Positions 1-9,244 are shown, numbered from the stretch's first letter. The stretch is 64,000 nt of DNA from Streptomonospora litoralis (GCF_004323735.1 NZ_CP036455.1:2847101-2911100), one strand, 5' to 3'. The notes: generated from the letters alone by a model not told the origin. Made by a program: numbers and translations.

Positions 1-858
1 GTGTCCGCGATGGGCTCCTCCCGCCTGCTGGCCCGCGGCCCCAAGGCCAAGGGCGCCATCCGCGCCGCCGGGTTGAGAGAGGAGTGGTCCCCGCCCTCGG
101 AGTCCTCCGCCGAGGTGCTGGACTACCTGCTGGAGAAGGGCGTGGCGGGGCTGCGCGTCGCCGTGCAGCTGCACGGCGAGCCGCTGCCCGACTTCTGCGC
201 CGCGCTGCGCATGGCCGGCGCCGAGGTCGTCGAGGTGCCCGTCTACCGCTGGACCGAGCCGGAGGACACCGCCGGGCTGGACCGGCTCATCGAGGACGTC
301 GCCGGCGGCGGCGTCGACGCCGTCACCTTCACCAGCGCACCCGCCGCCGCGGGCCTGCTCGACCGCGCCGGGCACCTGGGCCTGCACCGCGGCCTGGTCT
401 CCCGCCTCTGCGGCGACACCATGGCCATGTGCGTGGGTCCCGTCACCGCCCGCCCCCTCATGGCCGAGGACATCCCCACCCCCTGGCCCGACCGCGCCCG
501 CATCGGCGCCATGGTCAAACGCCTGGCCGAAGAGCTTCCCGAACGCTTCCCCAACCTGCCGGTGGCCGGACACCGGCTGCAACCGCGCGGGCACGCCGTG
601 CTCGTCGACGGCGTGGTCTGCCCCCTTTCGCCCGCCCTGATGCGGGTGCTGCGCGAGCTGGCCCGCCGCCCCGGCGCCGTCCGCGACCGCGCCGACCTGC
701 TCGCCTCGCTGGGCGGCGACGGCGACGCCCATGCGGTGGAGACCGCCGTGGCCCGGCTGCGCGGCGCGCTGGGCGATCCCCGCATCATCCAGACCGTGGT
801 CAAGCGCGGCTACCGCCTCGCGCTGGACACCGGCGAATGCGCGACCAGAGGAGACTGA
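1..858 (+). CDS. hemD: Uroporphyrinogen-III synthase with C-terminal winged-helix domain (5' end outside window)
   Basis: Cyclises hydroxymethylbilane to uroporphyrinogen III in haem, sirohaem and cobalamin synthesis. The visible part begins inside the HemD fold: residues 8-24 (RLLARGPKAKGAIRAAG) are the typical mid-domain strand, so the GTG at position 1 is probably internal and about 100 N-terminal residues lie to the left. HemD sequence continues to about residue 185. Residues 198-278 look like an OmpR-type winged helix (LSPALMRVLRELARRPG, then a recognition helix and the VVKRGYRLAL wing). This HemD/wHTH fusion is a known actinobacterial architecture. The stop overlaps the next start (TGATG), so it is translationally coupled to the chelatase gene. 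Family assignment is firm; what the wHTH binds is unknown. Confidence 0.9.
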   Translation: MSAMGSSRLLARGPKAKGAIRAAGLREEWSPPSESSAEVLDYLLEKGVAGLRVAVQLHGEPLPDFCAALRMAGAEVVEVPVYRWTEPEDTAGLDRLIEDVAGGGVDAVTFTSAPAAAGLLDRAGHLGLHRGLVSRLCGDTMAMCVGPVTARPLMAEDIPTPWPDRARIGAMVKRLAEELPERFPNLPVAGHRLQPRGHAVLVDGVVCPLSPALMRVLRELARRPGAVRDRADLLASLGGDGDAHAVETAVARLRGALGDPRIIQTVVKRGYRLALDTGECATRGD

Positions 859-1550
859 TGGCCCTCCCCACCCTCCTGCTGGCCGTGCACGGAACCCGCG
901 AACCCCGCGGCAGCGCCGCCGCGCGGCGCCTGGCCGGCGCCGTCGCCGAGCTGACCGGCGCTCCGGTGCGACTGGGCTTCGCCGACGTCCTGGCCCCCGA
1001 CGTGGGCGAGGTCGCCGCCGGCATCGACGGCCCCGTCGTGGTGGTGCCCGCCTTCCTCGCGGCCGGCTACCACGTCCGCGTCGACATCCCCGCCCAGTTG
1101 CACCGCGCCGGCCGCGGCGACGCGGTGGTCACCGGCGCCCTGGGCGAAGACGACCGGCTGCTGCAGGCCGCCGTGCGCCGCCTGCGCCGCGCCGGATGGC
1201 GCACCGGCGAGGCCGTGGTGCTGGCCGCCGCCGGCTCCTCCGATCCCGACGCCCGCGCCCAGGTGGACCAGGCGGCACAGCGGCTGTCGCGGCGGCTGGG
1301 CGGCGCCGGCGTGGAGGTGGGCTACGTCGCCACCGCAGAACCCGCCGTCGCCGAGGCGGTGCGGCGGCTGCGCGCCCGCGGGCACCGCCGCGTCGCGCTG
1401 GCCTCCTGGCTGCTGGCGCCGGGACTGTTCCACCAGCGCCTGGCCGAGGCCGGAGCCGACTCCGTGGCCCGGCCGCTGCTGCCCGACGCCGGAGTGGCCG
1501 CCGCCGTCGCCGCGCGATACCAGGCCGCTGCGCTGCTCGCGGCGGTCTGA
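858..1550 (+). CDS. Sirohydrochlorin chelatase / CbiX-like protein
   Basis: 230 residues. Class II chelatase fold that inserts metal (Fe for sirohaem, Co for cobalamin) into sirohydrochlorin in the cytoplasm. Two CbiX half-domains are visible: residues 5-14 (LLLAVHGTRE) carry the first metal-binding His, PAFLAAGYHVR near residue 65 carries another His, and the second half begins around residue 115 (VVLAAAGSSDPDAR). The ATG overlaps the hemD stop, consistent with a sirohaem/cobalamin operon. The second half has ASS where the first has VHG, so only one half probably binds metal, as is common in two-domain members. The metal cannot be told from the sequence. Confidence 0.88.
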   Translation: MALPTLLLAVHGTREPRGSAAARRLAGAVAELTGAPVRLGFADVLAPDVGEVAAGIDGPVVVVPAFLAAGYHVRVDIPAQLHRAGRGDAVVTGALGEDDRLLQAAVRRLRRAGWRTGEAVVLAAAGSSDPDARAQVDQAAQRLSRRLGGAGVEVGYVATAEPAVAEAVRRLRARGHRRVALASWLLAPGLFHQRLAEAGADSVARPLLPDAGVAAAVAARYQAAALLAAV

Positions 1551-1700
1551 GCGGGCGCACCCGCCGCACGGGAGGCCGAGGCCGGTGGCCGCATGCGCCA
1601 AAGGTCCACTACGGTAGTCGGTCGCCGGGCATGATCGAAGCGGCTCCCGCCGATCGCGGCCGCCGGCGGTACCCCTCGACCCCGATCTGCTGGGAGAGCC

Positions 1701-2912
1701 ATGCCCTCCGACCTGTCCCCGGCCACACCCTCCGGCACGCCCGCCTCCGCCGCCAGCGGGCACGCGGCGCCGGGCGCCTGGCAGCGCGACGATCCGCGCC
1801 ACGACCGCGCGGCGGGCGCATGGGTGGGCGCGGCGGCCGCCGCATGCATGGTCGGCGCGCCCGCGGCCGTGGCCCGGGGACTGCTGGCGCCCTCGGGCGA
1901 GGCCGATGCGGTGCCCGCCCGACTGGCCCGCCTGCTTGAGTCGGCCCTGGCCGCCCTCGACGAGCCCGGCATCGAGAGCGCCCCCGGCTCGGCCCCCGAG
2001 CGGGCCTTCGCCCGCGCCCTGCGGGCCGCGGCGGCCACCGGCCGCGTCCCCGACGCCGAGACCGCCGCCGACGGCGACGTGATGGGCGCCGCCTGGCGCG
2101 CCGTCTCCGAGACCCCGGTGCCGCCGCTGGACTCGGCGGGCCGCGTGTTCCCGTGCACCCACCTGGTCGACGCGGTGTGGCGGGCCTCGGCCGTCGGCGG
2201 CGACGAGGCGGCCATGTACGCCGGCGCGCTCGCCGGAGCCCGGTGGGGCGTCTCCGGCGTGCCGCTGGAGGCCCAGCGCCGGCTCTCCGACGCCGTCGAA
2301 CCCCGCGAGTTGATCGCGCGCGCCGTCGTGCTGGCCCGCGGCAGCGACCCCGGCGGCTGGCCGGAGCGGTCGGGCTACCACACCGGCGACTCCGCCGGCA
2401 TCTACACGCCCTTCCGCACTCCGCACCCCCACGACTCCGGTGTGCTGCTGGGAAACCTCTCCCACCTGCGCGAACGCCCCGACGACGTCGACGCGATCGT
2501 CTCGCTCAACCGCCTGGGCCCCGAGGACGTCCACGACGGCGTGCCCGCGCCCGACCGGGTCGAGGTGTGGCTGGCCGACACCCCCGCGGTCAACCCGAAC
2601 CTGCACTTCGTGCTGGAGGAGGCCGCCGCTTCGGTGGCCGCGCTGCGCGCCGAGGGCAAGCGGGTGCTGCTGCACTGCGCGGCCGGGCAGTCGCGCACCC
2701 CGGCGGTGGCCGCCCACTACGCCGCCCGCAGCCTGGGCGCCGACGTGCGCGAAGCCCTGCGCACCGTCATCACCGAGGTCGGCGGCCACCTGGACAACCC
2801 CGAGCTGGCACGCACCGCCGCCGCGCTCAACGGCGTCCAGCTCTCAGACGCCGCCGCCGAACTGTTCCCCGAGGGCCTGCCTCCGCGCCGCGGCGCCGAT
2901 GCCGCGCGCTGA
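1701..2912 (+). CDS. ADP-ribosylglycohydrolase-like domain fused to a dual-specificity/tyrosine phosphatase
   Basis: 403 residues. The C-terminal part (about 225-385) is a cysteine phosphatase: LLHCAAGQSRTP near residue 326 gives the HC-x5-R loop, with DVDAIVSLNRLG upstream as the usual beta strand. The N-terminal part resembles the ADP-ribosylglycohydrolase (ARH) fold: RAAGAWVGAAAAACMVG near residue 35 and YAGALAGARWGVSGVP near 173-188 match its first and last helices. The paired Asp residues that bind Mg2+ (normally GGDTDT) are replaced by GGDEAA, so hydrolase activity is doubtful. GGGAGAG at 1692-1698 is a fair ribosome site. It stands alone between the chelatase gene and a hairpin. The substrate of either domain is unknown. 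Confidence 0.8.
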   Translation: MPSDLSPATPSGTPASAASGHAAPGAWQRDDPRHDRAAGAWVGAAAAACMVGAPAAVARGLLAPSGEADAVPARLARLLESALAALDEPGIESAPGSAPERAFARALRAAAATGRVPDAETAADGDVMGAAWRAVSETPVPPLDSAGRVFPCTHLVDAVWRASAVGGDEAAMYAGALAGARWGVSGVPLEAQRRLSDAVEPRELIARAVVLARGSDPGGWPERSGYHTGDSAGIYTPFRTPHPHDSGVLLGNLSHLRERPDDVDAIVSLNRLGPEDVHDGVPAPDRVEVWLADTPAVNPNLHFVLEEAAASVAALRAEGKRVLLHCAAGQSRTPAVAAHYAARSLGADVREALRTVITEVGGHLDNPELARTAAALNGVQLSDAAAELFPEGLPPRRGADAAR

Positions 2913-3452
2913 GCCGGCGGAGCCGCCTGCGGCGGCGCCTGCGCTGCACTGTGCGGTCGTGGCACCGGGCGGGGTTCAGCTGTCCTGAATGAAAAGCGGC
3001 GGCATCGAGGACGGCGGGCACCCGGCCCGGTCGGCGCGGGCGCCGTCCTCGCTGTCCTTCCTGCGAACGGTTGACCCCCACCGGGGCGGCGGGTAGACAC
3101 GGGAGCGGTTCGTTCGAAGATGCCACAAATAGGGCGTTATGCAGGTGAAACGCCCATGATGACGGCGCAGGGCGCCCCTGTGTCGCCTCCGTGCATCCGA
3201 CCCGCAGCTCTATGCAGCCACCTCAGGTGACAAACTGCACAAACCTTCACCTACTGGACGCGTTACCCTCTTGTGATGAATAATCTCGTCCTCGGCACCC
3301 GGTAGACCCCCGCGGCCTACCGCCCCCGTGCCCCGAGGCCGCTGCCACCACCCCCCTGTCCTGGGTGGCGCCGCCGCGCAAGGCCCGACCGCCCCAGCTA
3401 TTCCGGTCGCATGCGCGGCTGACCGCAGTCCCCGTTCGAAGGACCATCCGCC
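2913..3452. other. Gene-free leader region of the RlpA-like gene
   Basis: 540 bp without a credible gene. It holds the hairpin at 3006-3051, a possible promoter (TTGACC 3071-3076, 17 bp, TAGACA 3094-3099), a small stem-loop at 3132-3155 (GGGCGTT paired with AACGCCC), and a GCCACC/GGTGGC hairpin shortly upstream of the next gene. If the promoter is used, the exported-protein mRNA has a leader of about 350 nt. I looked for the c-di-AMP (ydaO) aptamer often found before cell-wall hydrolase genes and could not match its conserved segments. Confidence 0.4.
3006..3051. terminator. Hairpin, likely terminator
   Basis: CGAGGACGGCG (3006-3016) pairs perfectly with CGCCGTCCTCG (3041-3051), an 11-bp stem with a 24-nt GC-rich loop, about 90 bp after the phosphatase fusion gene. 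There is no clear U tract, which is usual for actinobacterial terminators. Confidence 0.45.
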
Positions 3453-4154
3453 GTGGGCAATCACGCGCCCTCCCGCGCCTCCCTGCGCGAACGCCTCAGA
3501 GCCAACCGCTCCATCGTCGTCATCACCGCGACCGGCGCCGTGCTCATCGCCGCCGGAACCGCCGGCGCCGCCACCGTCAGCGGACTGACCGCCGGCCCCG
3601 AGGCCGCCTCCAGCGAGGTTCGCCTTCCCGCCGCCGAGACCGCCGACGCCCGGCCCGCGCCCCAGCAGACGCAGTCGGCCGGGGCGCAGCAGGGCCAGGA
3701 CCACGACCAGGCTCGCCAACAGCGCGAACAGGCCCGCCAGGCGGCCACGCAGTCCTTCAGCGGAACCACCTCCGAGAAGGAGAAACCCGAACCCGAACCC
3801 ACCCAGGAGAGCTCCGACTCCGGCTCCTCCTCCGCCGGATCGGGCGGCGGATCGGACATGACCCCCACCGGCCAGGGCGGCTCCTGCGAAGCGTCCATGT
3901 ACAGCGAGCCCCAGCCCACCGCCAGCGGCGAGCGATTCGACCCCAGCGCCATGACCGCCGCCCACAAGACACTGCCCATGGACACCATGGTCCAGGTCAC
4001 CAATCCCGCCAACGGCCAGTCGGTCACCGTGCGCATCAACGACCGCGGCCCCTACATCGCCGGGCGCTGCCTGGACCTGTCCACGGCTTCCTTCGAGCAG
4101 ATCGCCTCGGCCAGCGCCGGCGTCGTCGACGTCGAATGGCAGGTCGTCAGCTGA
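3453..4154 (+). CDS. Exported RlpA-like double-psi beta-barrel protein
   Basis: 233 residues, GTG start with AAGGA at 3439-3443. The N-terminus has basic residues (RERLRANR) and one hydrophobic segment (about 21-42, SIVVITATGAVLIAAGTAG), so it is secreted or anchored by a signal sequence. Residues 45-140 are Gln/Glu/Ser-rich and probably disordered, crossing the cell wall. The C-terminal 90 residues are an RlpA-type double-psi barrel: GGSCEASMYSE, TASGERFDP, TAAHKTLP, VTVRINDRGPY, RCLDLS. RlpA of Gram-negatives cleaves denuded glycan strands; activity in actinobacterial homologues is not assured. It has a long leader, so post-transcriptional control is possible. Confidence 0.85.
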   Translation: MGNHAPSRASLRERLRANRSIVVITATGAVLIAAGTAGAATVSGLTAGPEAASSEVRLPAAETADARPAPQQTQSAGAQQGQDHDQARQQREQARQAATQSFSGTTSEKEKPEPEPTQESSDSGSSSAGSGGGSDMTPTGQGGSCEASMYSEPQPTASGERFDPSAMTAAHKTLPMDTMVQVTNPANGQSVTVRINDRGPYIAGRCLDLSTASFEQIASASAGVVDVEWQVVS

Positions 4155-4294
4155 GGCGGCCTTTTGGCCCCGCACAGCCCGCCCACACCCCCCGGCACCG
4201 GCACCGCCGCGCCCGCAACCGCGGATCGGGCCGCGCCCACCGGTGCCGACGTGGCACAATGCGCGAAGGCTGACAGCGGGGAAGGGTGAGGCCG

Positions 4295-7200
4295 GTGTTC
4301 CGCACCGAGTCGCAGCGGGTGATCTCGCCGACCGATCTCGTCGACACCCTGGAGTGCGAACACCGCAGCGCCCTGCGCATCGCCGCGGCGGCCGAGGTCC
4401 CCGGCGCCCCCGCCCCCACCGACATCGACCCGCTCATCGCCCAGCAGGGCGCCGCCCACGAGCAGGCGGAGCTCGACCGGCTGCGCGCCCTCTTCGGCGA
4501 CGGCGTCGTCGCCGTCGCCGACCCGGCGCCCACCGACGCCGCCATGCGCGCCGCGGCCCGGACCACCGCCGAGGCAATGGCGGCGGGCGCGCCCGTCGTC
4601 TACCAGGGCTGCTTCTACGAGCCCATCGCCCCCGGCATCGCCTTCCACGGCCGCGCCGACTTCCTGATCTCCACCGCCGTCGACCCCGCGACCGGCCGGC
4701 ACCGCCCCGGCGCCGAAACCCGCTACGAACCCTGGGACACCAAACTCGCCCGCCGCCCCGGCCCCTCCGCCGTCCTCCAGCTCACCGCCTACGCCGCCGC
4801 GCTGGAGGCCCACGGCCCCGGCCGGGGCGAGCACATGCACCTGATCACCGGCGACCACGGCACCCACACCCACCGCGTCGCCGAGTTCCTGCCCATCCTG
4901 CGGGGCGTGCGCGAACGCCTGCTGGAGGCCCTCGACCAGCCCCCGGCGCTACCCGACCCCCTGTGGGGAGCCCCCCGCCCCGCCTGCGACGGCTGCGGCT
5001 ACAACGCGCTGTGCACCGCCGGCCGCGCCGAGGCCCGCCACCTCTCGCTCGTCGCCGGCATCCGCACCGACCAGTCCCGACGCCTCGACGACTGCGGCCT
5101 CACCACCATCGACGCCCTGGCCCGGGCCGCCGACGGCGACCGCCCCCCGGCAATGCCCCGCCGCTCCTTCGCCCGGCTGCGCGACCAGGCCGCGCTCCAG
5201 GTCCGCCAGGACGCCACCCGCACCGCCTCAGACCCCCAGGGCACCGTCATCGCCGAGGTCTACGCCGAGGAGGGGCTGGCCGCACTGCCCGCCCCCAGCC
5301 CCGGCGACGTCTTCTTCGACATGGAGGGCTACCCCTACTACGACGGCGCCGACGGCCGCGGCCTGGAATACCTCTTCGGCGCCGTCACCCTCGCCGACCC
5401 CGCCGCCCCGCACGCCCCCGACCCCGACGGCCCCGACACCGCCGAGGAGTTCCACGCCTTCTGGGCCCACGACCGCGCCCGGGAGAAGCGCGCTTTCGAG
5501 GGCTTCGTCGACTTCGTCTGCGAGCGCATCGACGCCGACCCCGGCGCCCACGTCTACCACTACGCCTCCTACGAGGCCGACCGGCTCAAACTCCTCGCCG
5601 CCGCGTTCGGCACCCGCGAGGCCGAGGTCGACGAACTGCTGCGCCACCGCCGCCTGGTCGACCTCTACACCGCCGTCAAGAAGAGCCTGCGCGTCTCCCA
5701 GCGCTCCTACTCCATCAAGTACCTCGAACCCCTCTACCAGCCCCCGAACCGCAGCGGCGAGGTCACCACCGCCGCCTCCAGCATCGACGCCTACGCCGAC
5801 TACCTCGCCGCAGCCGAGGCCGGCGACACCGACCGCGCCGCCAAGGTCGCCGACTCCATCGCCGACTACAACCGCGACGACTGCGCCTCCACAGCCCGCC
5901 TGCGCTCGTGGCTGGAGCGGCTGCGCGCCGACCACGGCATCACCGCCCGCCCCGCCGGCCAGAGCGAACTCGTCGCCGAGGACGCCGACGAGCGCGCCGC
6001 CGAACGGCGCCGCCGCCGCGAGGAGCAGGAGGCGCGCCTGCGCACCCTGACCGACCCGCTGCTGGAAGGCGTGGCCGAGGACCCGGCCCGCCGCAGCGCC
6101 CACGACGACACCCGCGCCCTGCTGGCCGCCTTGGCCGGCTACTACCGGCGCGAGGAGAACCCCTCCTGGTGGGACTACTTCCGCCGCGTCTCGGCCCCCG
6201 TCGAGGAACTGGAGGCCGACAACGAGTGCCTGGTCCCGCTGCGCGCGCGGCTGGGCGAGTGGCAGGAGCCCACCGGCCGGCAGAAACTCGCCCGCCGCGA
6301 GGTCGAACTGCGCGCCGACCCCGCCCGCCCCCACCCCTTCAGTACCGGCGACTCCGTCCGGCTGCTGTACGCCGGCGCGCCCGGCCAGGAAGCCGACACC
6401 GTAGGCGCCACCGTCGAGGCCGCCTCCCCCGAACGCCTCACCCTCGTCGAGACCTCCGCACCCGCCGAGACCTACGCACGCGCACCCTCGGCGGTGCTGC
6501 CCGGCGCCCCCGTGCGCTCCACGCCCAAAGACGACGCCCTGTGGACCGTGGCCGACGAGGCCGTCGCGGCCCTGCCCGACCTGCCCCACCGCGCCGGCAT
6601 CGACGTGCTGCGCCGCCGGCCCCCGCGCACTCGCGAGGGCTCGGGCCTGCCCGGCACCGCCGAGCACGGCGACGACCCCGTCGCCGCCGCCATCGCCGCC
6701 GTCGGGCGCCTCGACTGCTCCTACGTGGCCGTGCAGGGCCCGCCCGGCGCCGGCAAGACCTACCTCGCCGCGCAGCTGATCACCCACCTCGTCGCCCGCG
6801 GCCGCAGCGTCGGCGTCTGCTCCACCAGCCACAAGGCCGTGGAGAACGTACTCGCCGCCGCCGTGCAGGCCGCCCGCATCACCGGCGCCGAACTGCCCTG
6901 CGCCAAACGCCCGCCCGGCAGCCGACCCGCCGCCGAGGCACCCTGGGACCAGCCCAAGAGCACCAAGGACCTGGCCGCCTGGCGCACCCGCCACACCACA
7001 GGCCACCTCGTCGGCGGCACCGCCTGGACATTCGCCAACGAAGCGGTCGTCGCCGACCCCCTCGACGTGCTCATCATCGACGAGGCCGGGCAGTTCGCGC
7101 TGGCCGACACCCTCGCCGTCTCCGCCGCCACCCGCGACCTCGTCCTGCTCGGCGACCCCCAGCAGCTGCCCCAGGTGGTCCAGGGCACCCACGGCGAAGG

Positions 7201-7906
7201 CGCCGCCGCCTCGGCCCTGGAGCACCTCGCCGGCGGCGCCGACATCATCGACCCCCGCCTGGGCTACTTCCTGGACCAGACCCGCCGCATGCACCCCGAG
7301 GTGTGCGCCCCGGTCTCCGAACTGTCCTACCGCGGGATGCTGCGCGCCCACCCCAGTGCCGCCGAACGCACGATGAGCGGCGTAGACGCCGGGCTCTACC
7401 GCCGCGAGGTCGACCACAGCGGCCGTGCCACCCACAGCCCCGAGGAGGTCGACGCGGTCGTCGGCATCGCCGCCGATCTGGTGGGCCGCCGCTTCCGCGA
7501 ACCCGGCGCCGTGGCCGAACGCGAGATCACCGGAGAGGACGTCCTGGTGGTCGCGCCCTACAACCTGCAGGTGCGCGCGCTGCGCCGGGCACTGGACGCC
7601 GCCGGGCTCGACGAGGTGCGCGTGGGCACCGTCGACCGGTTCCAGGGCCAGGAGGCACCGGCGGTCATCTGCTCCATGACCGTCTCCAGCGCCGCCGACG
7701 CCCCGCGCGGCCTGGACTTCGTCCTCTCGCGCAACCGCCTCAACGTGGCCCTCTCGCGCGCCCAGACCGTCGCCGCGCTGGTCCACTCGCCCCGGTTGGG
7801 CGCCTCGGCGCCGCGCTCGGTCGCCGAACTGCGCGCCCTGGCCGGTTTCGCGGGCCTGCGCGCAGCCGCCCGCCCCTGGCCCGAGACGGGCCGTCCGCAC
7901 CCGTAG
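4295..7906 (+). CDS. TM0106-type RecB-like nuclease fused to a DNA2-like superfamily 1 helicase
   Basis: 1203 residues from the GTG at 4295, which has GGGGAAGG 9 nt upstream; an in-frame GTG at 4286 overlaps that ribosome site and is less likely. Layout: a RecB-like nuclease core (WDTKLARR...LQLTAYAAAL near 146-175, with the Asp and Lys of the PD-(D/E)XK motif), a Cys-rich CDGCGYNALC near 230, an RNase H-like segment starting FFDMEGYPYYDG near 340, then an SF1 helicase with Walker A GPPGAGKT (about 816), Walker B IIDEAGQ (927), GDPQQLPQ (952), DRFQGQE (1111) and NVALSRAQ (1147). The family is annotated as TM0106-like; a DNA repair or nucleic-acid processing role is inferred. It appears monocistronic. 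Confidence 0.85.
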   Translation: MFRTESQRVISPTDLVDTLECEHRSALRIAAAAEVPGAPAPTDIDPLIAQQGAAHEQAELDRLRALFGDGVVAVADPAPTDAAMRAAARTTAEAMAAGAPVVYQGCFYEPIAPGIAFHGRADFLISTAVDPATGRHRPGAETRYEPWDTKLARRPGPSAVLQLTAYAAALEAHGPGRGEHMHLITGDHGTHTHRVAEFLPILRGVRERLLEALDQPPALPDPLWGAPRPACDGCGYNALCTAGRAEARHLSLVAGIRTDQSRRLDDCGLTTIDALARAADGDRPPAMPRRSFARLRDQAALQVRQDATRTASDPQGTVIAEVYAEEGLAALPAPSPGDVFFDMEGYPYYDGADGRGLEYLFGAVTLADPAAPHAPDPDGPDTAEEFHAFWAHDRAREKRAFEGFVDFVCERIDADPGAHVYHYASYEADRLKLLAAAFGTREAEVDELLRHRRLVDLYTAVKKSLRVSQRSYSIKYLEPLYQPPNRSGEVTTAASSIDAYADYLAAAEAGDTDRAAKVADSIADYNRDDCASTARLRSWLERLRADHGITARPAGQSELVAEDADERAAERRRRREEQEARLRTLTDPLLEGVAEDPARRSAHDDTRALLAALAGYYRREENPSWWDYFRRVSAPVEELEADNECLVPLRARLGEWQEPTGRQKLARREVELRADPARPHPFSTGDSVRLLYAGAPGQEADTVGATVEAASPERLTLVETSAPAETYARAPSAVLPGAPVRSTPKDDALWTVADEAVAALPDLPHRAGIDVLRRRPPRTREGSGLPGTAEHGDDPVAAAIAAVGRLDCSYVAVQGPPGAGKTYLAAQLITHLVARGRSVGVCSTSHKAVENVLAAAVQAARITGAELPCAKRPPGSRPAAEAPWDQPKSTKDLAAWRTRHTTGHLVGGTAWTFANEAVVADPLDVLIIDEAGQFALADTLAVSAATRDLVLLGDPQQLPQVVQGTHGEGAAASALEHLAGGADIIDPRLGYFLDQTRRMHPEVCAPVSELSYRGMLRAHPSAAERTMSGVDAGLYRREVDHSGRATHSPEEVDAVVGIAADLVGRRFREPGAVAEREITGEDVLVVAPYNLQVRALRRALDAAGLDEVRVGTVDRFQGQEAPAVICSMTVSSAADAPRGLDFVLSRNRLNVALSRAQTVAALVHSPRLGASAPRSVAELRALAGFAGLRAAARPWPETGRPHP

Positions 7907-8252
7907 GCCGGCGCGCCGCAGCGCCGCGAGGCCTGTGCGCGAGATCACCGGAGGGCGGCCGCCCAGCCCGTCCATGCAGGCACCGCACTCCGGCGGGCAC
8001 CGGCTTCGGCCCCGGACACCGCTTGATCATCGGCCCCAAGCCGAGTTGGATGGCGACTATGGCACCGACTCGGCCCGACGCACTCCGCCGATGGCGGAGA
8101 ATCGTCTGCGCGGGCCCGCATCCGCCGTGCCCGCGCCGCGCCGGCGGCGGTAGCCTGCCGACCGGCCCGACCGGCACCGCGCCGGCGCGTCCCGATACCC
8201 GCACGCCCCGCGCCGCCCCCGGCGGCCGTTTCGTTGGGAGAAGGTTCCCCCG
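7907..8252. other. Intergenic stretch, no gene seen
   Basis: 346 bp. The only clear structure is a short hairpin, CTCCGCC (8083-8089) with GGCGGAG (8093-8099) around a 3-nt loop. It could end the helicase transcript or precede the TTG-start gene. No reading frame here shows family features. Confidence 0.3.
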
Positions 8253-8567
8253 TTGACGCCTACACAGAACGGAGACCGGCAGATCCGCAACACCCGGCAT
8301 CCACTGGGAGTCCGGATCACCGCGGGACTACTGGGCGCGGGCAGCCTGGTATTGGGACCGATCGGCTACCTGCGCGCCATCGCGGCCAGCGAGGGGTCGG
8401 CCGCCGAGTGGTACACCCTGGGCTTCGGCGTCTCGGTCGGCCTGCCGCTGCTGGCCGCCGCCATCGCCACCGTCGCCGGAGACCGGCGCGCCGCGCTGTG
8501 GTCGGTGGCACTGCTGGGCTGGCCGGTGGTCTATGTGATCGCGATCCACCTGGCCCTGGCGGCCTGA
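8253..8567 (+). CDS. Small membrane protein of unknown function
   Basis: 104 residues. TTG start, supported by GGGAGAAGG (8236-8244) 8 nt upstream; no ATG or GTG would keep the first membrane segment. Three hydrophobic segments are visible: about 20-42 (ITAGLLGAGSLVLGPIGYL), 53-77 (LGFGVSVGLPLLAAAIATVAG) and 82-104 (ALWSVALLGWPVVYVIAI), so it sits in the cytoplasmic membrane. I recognise no family. It lies 100 bp before a second small membrane protein on the same strand. Confidence 0.65.
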   Translation: MTPTQNGDRQIRNTRHPLGVRITAGLLGAGSLVLGPIGYLRAIAASEGSAAEWYTLGFGVSVGLPLLAAAIATVAGDRRAALWSVALLGWPVVYVIAIHLALAA

Positions 8568-8666
8568 GCCGCACCGCCGCGGAGCGGGCACGGCCGCGCG
8601 ACCACTACGTTGGGACCGCGGGCGGAGGCACCCGCCCCGTCGGCGCCGGACTCCAGGGAGGGACGC

Positions 8667-9164
8667 GTGTCGCCCAAGAAGAAGCGCACCAGGACGAAAG
8701 CGAGCGGCCGCGGCGCCGGGACCGCAACGCCGACCGCGCCGCCCGAGGCTTCCGCCGCCCGCGGCGCCACCCCTGCGGGCGTCAGCCGCACCCCGGTCGT
8801 GCTCGACGACCGCCGCCGCTGGCCCGTGGCCGTGTGGATCGCGCTGACCTGCCTCTGGGCGCTGGGCTCGCTGGTGTTCTTCGGACTGTTCCTCGCCGAG
8901 GGCTTCGCCCTCATGGGCACGCAGGGCCGCAACCAGGACTCCGGCTTCGCGAGCATGAACACCGCCGCCTGGTACCTGCTGGGCCTGGTGGTGTGCGCGC
9001 TGGCGGTGCCGCTGGCCGGAGCCGTGTGGGCGCTGCTGCTGCGCCGCAGGATCGCCGCGATCCTCTTCGCCGTCGCCCTCGCGCTCTCGGCTGCGCTGCT
9101 GTTCTCCCTGGACTCCCCGGTGGGTATCGCCCAGGCCGTCGCCAACGGCATCACCGCCGGCTGA
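8667..9164 (+). CDS. Small membrane protein with basic N-terminus, unknown function
   Basis: 165 residues from GTG 8667 with GGGAGGG at 8656-8662. The first 28 residues are Lys/Arg-rich (SPKKKRTRTKASGRG), a cytoplasmic tail. Three hydrophobic segments follow: about 57-85 (WPVAVWIALTCLWALGSLVFF), 106-132 (AWYLLGLVVCALAVPLAGAV) and 136-160 (IAAILFAVALALSAALLFSL). I recognise no family. It may be co-transcribed with the gene ending at 8567. Confidence 0.65.
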   Translation: MSPKKKRTRTKASGRGAGTATPTAPPEASAARGATPAGVSRTPVVLDDRRRWPVAVWIALTCLWALGSLVFFGLFLAEGFALMGTQGRNQDSGFASMNTAAWYLLGLVVCALAVPLAGAVWALLLRRRIAAILFAVALALSAALLFSLDSPVGIAQAVANGITAG

Positions 9165-9244
9165 CCCGCCCGGCACCGGACCCGCCGCCGCGTCGGGCGC
9201 CACGCCGCCGCCCCGGCAGCGGCGCGCATCGGCGATGGGCCATC

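Noticed and set aside
3100-3452. c-di-AMP (ydaO) riboswitch before the RlpA-like gene
   Set aside because: Position and gene type fit, but the conserved aptamer segments could not be found; only ordinary hairpins are visible.
5228-7975. Long antisense frame opposite the helicase gene
   Set aside because: Gly/Ala/Val-rich mirror of a high-GC gene with no family motif. The same applies to the long antisense frame at 55259-60913.
8234-9244. N-terminal extension of the recombinase frame upstream of 9245
   Set aside because: The extension is Arg/Gly/Pro-rich shadow sequence over two small membrane-protein genes; recombinase-like sequence starts after 9245.
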